Positions 61,278 through 64,000 of a DNA stretch of 64,000 nt are shown piece by piece. The translations under genes and the position numbers were made by a program. The notes beneath the pieces are model-generated. The model ran no database searches, was not told where the DNA came from, and was given only the letters and a program-made list of their open reading frames with translations. The stretch lies in assembly GCF_907163265.1 (NCBI RefSeq), contig NZ_CAJQUM010000001.1:558001-622000 (forward strand), read 5' to 3'. This stretch comes from Georgfuchsia toluolica. Lineage in GTDB: Bacteria > Pseudomonadota > Gammaproteobacteria > Burkholderiales > Rhodocyclaceae. Within the stretch, counting starts at the first letter, position 1. Every line of letters begins with the position of its first letter.

Positions 61278-62732
61278 TTACAGCACTTCGCCGGCGTGAT
61301 CGGCCAGACGTGAGCGTTCGCCGCGTTGCAGGGTGATGTGGCCGCTGTGGGGCCAGTCCTTGAAGCGGTCAACGACGTAGGTCAGGCCCGAACTGCCCTC
61401 GGTGAGGTAGGGCGTATCGATCTGCGAGATGTTGCCGAGACAGACCACCTTGGTGCCGGGACCGGCGCGCGTGATCAGCGTCTTCATCTGCTTCGGCGTC
61501 AGGTTCTGTGCCTCGTCGATGATCAGGAACTTGTTGATGAAGGTGCGGCCGCGCATGAAGTTGAGCGATTTGACCTTGATGCGGCTGCGGATCAGGTCCA
61601 TGGTCGCGGCGCGGCCCCAGTCGCCGCCGTAGGCACCGCCCTGGCCGGGTTCGTCGGCCGGCTTGTTGAGCACGTCGAGGTTGTCTTCGAGGGCGCCCAT
61701 CCACGGTGTCATCTTTTCCTCTTCGGTGCCGGGCAGGAAGCCGATGTCTTCGCCCACCGGCACGGTGACGCGGGTGATGATGATCTCGGAAAAGCGCTTC
61801 GTTTCCAGCGTCTGCGTCAGGCTTGCAGCGAGCGTAAGCAGCGTTTTGCCGGTGCCGGCCTGGCCGAGCAGGGTGACGAAGTCGATGTCCGGATCCATCA
61901 GCAGGTTGAGCGCGAAATTCTGTTCACGGTTGCGCGCGGTGATGCCCCACACGGCGTTCTTGTGATGGCTGTAATCAACCAAGGTGGACAACACTGCGGT
62001 CTTGCCGTCGCGTGCGCGCACATTGGCGAGGAAAGGGCGCTCCTTGTCGGCATCGAGATAAACAAACTGGTTGACCAGCAGACTTGGCACCAGCGGCCCC
62101 TGTATCTGGTACAGCGTCTTGTTGTCCTGCTTCCATGACTTCATGTTCTGGCCGTGGGTCTCCCAGAAATCTGCAGGCAGCGCCAGTGATCCGGTATAGA
62201 GCAGATCGGTGTCTTCGAGCACCTTGTCGTTGAAGTAGTCCTGTGCCGCGAGACCCAGCGCACGCGCCTTGATGCGCATGTTGATGTCTTTCGACACCAG
62301 GATCACCGGCCGCTTGGCGAATTTGCCCTGCAGGAACATCACCACGGCGAGGATCTGGTTGTCGGCGCGCGAAGTGGGCAGGGAGTCCGGCAGCGTGCCA
62401 TTCATGGCTTCGGTCTGCAGGAACAGGCGGCCGCTGGCCAGTTCGTGCGATGGTTTCAGCAAATCGATGCCGGCGGCAATGCCGTCCTCGCCGCCGCTGA
62501 CGATTTCATCAAGCATGCGACTGGCCTGGCGCGCATTGCGCGCGACTTCCGACATGCCTTTCTTGTTGTCATCGAGTTCTTCGAGCGTCTTCATTGGTAT
62601 GAAGATATCGTGCTCCTCGAAGCGAAACAGGCTGGTCGGGTCGTGCATGAGAACGTTGGTATCGAGCACGAAGAGCTTGGTGGCGCTGTTGTTGCGGTCG
62701 CTGGACTTGGTGTGGCGCTTTGCGTTCATCAA
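61278..62732 (-). CDS. PIN domain-PhoH family ATPase (PhoH2-like)
   Basis: 484 residues. An N-terminal PIN nuclease domain (VLDTNVLMHDPTSLFRFEEHD, with acidic residues at DTN and ELDDNKKG) and a C-terminal PhoH ATPase with Walker A GQAGTGKTLL and Walker B FLIIDEAQNLTPKQMK are both present. This architecture is that of PhoH2, studied in mycobacteria as an RNA helicase with ribonuclease activity. No small antitoxin-like gene directly precedes it here. It is monocistronic, with the CMD-family gene downstream on the same strand. Confidence 0.92.
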   Translation of the reverse strand: MMNAKRHTKSSDRNNSATKLFVLDTNVLMHDPTSLFRFEEHDIFIPMKTLEELDDNKKGMSEVARNARQASRMLDEIVSGGEDGIAAGIDLLKPSHELASGRLFLQTEAMNGTLPDSLPTSRADNQILAVVMFLQGKFAKRPVILVSKDINMRIKARALGLAAQDYFNDKVLEDTDLLYTGSLALPADFWETHGQNMKSWKQDNKTLYQIQGPLVPSLLVNQFVYLDADKERPFLANVRARDGKTAVLSTLVDYSHHKNAVWGITARNREQNFALNLLMDPDIDFVTLLGQAGTGKTLLTLAASLTQTLETKRFSEIIITRVTVPVGEDIGFLPGTEEEKMTPWMGALEDNLDVLNKPADEPGQGGAYGGDWGRAATMDLIRSRIKVKSLNFMRGRTFINKFLIIDEAQNLTPKQMKTLITRAGPGTKVVCLGNISQIDTPYLTEGSSGLTYVVDRFKDWPHSGHITLQRGERSRLADHAGEVL

Positions 62733-62801
62733 TACTCCAAAAGGTCAGGGGCGGCAGGGTTGCTTCACTGTTGTCAGTGCGATTTGTACCATAGTTGCCA
62801 G

Positions 62802-64000
62802 TCACGAGTCCTCGCGCATGTTGCTGGCAGCAAAGACCGAGATGCCGAAGGCAATGGCAATCATCAGAAAACCCTCGGCAAAAGCCGTCAGGGTCGCATC
62901 ACCTGCCGGCGCCAGTTGATGGCTGCGCCATTCGACATATACGGCGATGCTCGCCACGCCGAGCATGCCGCCGAGCTGACGCAGGTATTGCAGGAACACC
63001 GTGGCCTGGCCCATGACGCTGCTTTTCAAACCGCGCAAGGCGCCAAGGTTGATCGCCGGCAACAATACGCCGAGACCGATACGGCTGACCCCGGTGGCAA
63101 TGACGACAGCGTGGTAATTGATCGAGGATGCAAATATCCATAACGCGAGGAACGCCGCGCCGAACAGGATCAAGCCGAAGGCGCAGATCAGGCGTGGCGA
63201 ACCGTGATCGACCCACCAGCCGCCGACCAGCATCATGATGGCCTGAACCAGTCCGGCGGGGAGCAGCGCCAGTCCGGCATCGGTGGCTGAATAGCCGAGT
63301 ACGCTTTGCAGAAACAGCGGCACCAGATAGGTCGAGCCGTACATTCCTACGCCATAGGCGAATGCAACGATCGCACCCATGACGACGCGGCGGTAGCGGA
63401 AAATGCCGAGCGAAATGATGGGGTGCTCGATGCGCCGTGCATGTAACCGGAAACATCCGACGGCCAGCACGCTCAATCCCGCGCTCGACAACACCTGCCA
63501 CGACAGGGGGCCGGCTTTGTGCAGCAGGGTCGCGGCGACGATGACGGCGAGCGAAGCGGTGCCCAGCAGGACAAGGCCACGCCAGTCGGGGCCGCGTTCG
63601 GTGCGCGGGGCTGTCAGCGGCAGCAGGAAATACGCGACAATCAGGACGATGATGCAGAATGGAATATTGATCCAGAAAATCGACTGCCAGCCGTGGGCAT
63701 CGACGAGAAAGCCGCCCATCGCCGGTGCCACCGTCGGCGCCAGCACCACGGCAAAACCGATCACTCCCCAGGCGCGCCCTTGCAGTTCCGGCGGGAACAG
63801 ACGCATCACGATGATGGGGCCCATAGGCACCATCATCCCGGCTGCGGCGCCCTGTGCCATGCGGATGGCGACCATGAAGCCGAAGGACGTACTGAACGAT
63901 CCGATGGCGCTGACGACCAGCATGAAGCTCATCGAAGCCAGGAAGCAGCGGCGCATGCCGAAGCGCTCGAACATCCACACCGCCGGCAGCATGGCAATGG
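62802..64000 (-). CDS. DHA2-family (EmrB-like) drug exporter, 5' end cut by the window
   Basis: About 399 residues are visible with some ten predicted helices. Segments such as GFMVAIRMAQGAAAGMMVPMG, MRLFPPELQGRAWGVIG, APAMGGFLVDAHGWQSIFWI and RRVVMGAIVAFAYGVG are classic for 14-helix DHA2 (EmrB/QacA-type) major-facilitator exporters. The frame is still open at base 64000, and family members are about 500 residues, so the N-terminal helices lie outside. The ATG at 63992 is internal. An EmrA-type adaptor, if present, would lie upstream beyond the window. Confidence 0.88.
   Translation of the reverse strand, partial: IAMLPAVWMFERFGMRRCFLASMSFMLVVSAIGSFSTSFGFMVAIRMAQGAAAGMMVPMGPIIVMRLFPPELQGRAWGVIGFAVVLAPTVAPAMGGFLVDAHGWQSIFWINIPFCIIVLIVAYFLLPLTAPRTERGPDWRGLVLLGTASLAVIVAATLLHKAGPLSWQVLSSAGLSVLAVGCFRLHARRIEHPIISLGIFRYRRVVMGAIVAFAYGVGMYGSTYLVPLFLQSVLGYSATDAGLALLPAGLVQAIMMLVGGWWVDHGSPRLICAFGLILFGAAFLALWIFASSINYHAVVIATGVSRIGLGVLLPAINLGALRGLKSSVMGQATVFLQYLRQLGGMLGVASIAVYVEWRSHQLAPAGDATLTAFAEGFLMIAIAFGISVFAASNMREDS

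Noticed and set aside
61278-62732. PIN-PhoH as a toxin-antitoxin locus
   Set aside because: No short antitoxin-like gene overlaps or directly precedes it, so only the ATPase/nuclease call is supported.

Overview
The window reads as ordinary chromosome of a betaproteobacterium. The gene order bamD/rluD/pgeF, a CysB-type LysR regulator, a monomeric NADP-isocitrate dehydrogenase, paired cyanophycin synthetases with their DUF1854/ABC partners, and a high-GC background all point there, most likely to a Rhodocyclales/Nitrosomonadales-type organism. The genus cannot be fixed from this sequence. Almost everything is housekeeping or conserved accessory metabolism. There is no prophage, transposase, CRISPR array or rRNA operon.

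Layout. 0-4.7 kb: 5' end of a DODA-type extradiol dioxygenase, then ylqF (rbgA), a methyltransferase, a hotdog thioesterase, yaeQ, an FAD oxidoreductase and a small orphan. 4.7-9.7 kb: glyoxylate bypass (RamB/ScfR-like regulator divergent from aceA, a 73-aa unknown, aceB), with a strong inverted repeat before aceA. 9.8-16.8 kb: an anchored hydrolase, a MAPEG protein and a four-gene ABC-2 exporter resembling ybhGFSR. 17-22.7 kb: lon, SRPBCC and VOC proteins, a 44-aa Lys-rich protein and ettA. 22.8-25 kb: a histidine-kinase-like protein plus a response regulator with a C-terminal repeat domain whose frame is broken in a C/G homopolymer. 25.5-26.2 kb: an AT-richer gene with the halohydrin-dehalogenase signature. 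26.4-30.6 kb: dtd, an unknown, gcvR-like, bactofilin, CBS protein, LysE-type exporter and tRNA-Ser(TGA) followed by a duplicated tRNA fragment. 30.9-42.5 kb: ppiD, cysB, bamD, rluD, pgeF, ZIP transporter, uvrB, dnaB, rhlE. 42.6-48 kb: clpA/clpS, cold-shock protein, icd. 48.6-57.3 kb: an Ala/Lys-rich secreted protein, then the cyanophycin locus (cphA', cphA; divergent ABC transporter, DUF1854, DUF192). 57.6-64 kb: Y-family polymerase, a three-gene cluster of a two-hairpin membrane protein and two response regulators, a CMD-family protein, PIN-PhoH, and a DHA2 drug exporter cut by the window end.

The best candidates for something not well described are: (i) the 59.1-60.6 kb cluster, in which a roughly 37-residue membrane-hairpin module occurs twice in one protein and once as the C-terminal tail of a receiver-only response regulator; (ii) the putative halohydrin dehalogenase at 25.5 kb; (iii) the cyanophycin locus with a zinc-ribbon ABC transporter. 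Three copies of an ATTCCC-N8/9-GGGAAT palindromic repeat, like Neisseria dRS3, are scattered between genes. One of them supplies the last codons of the frameshifted response regulator.
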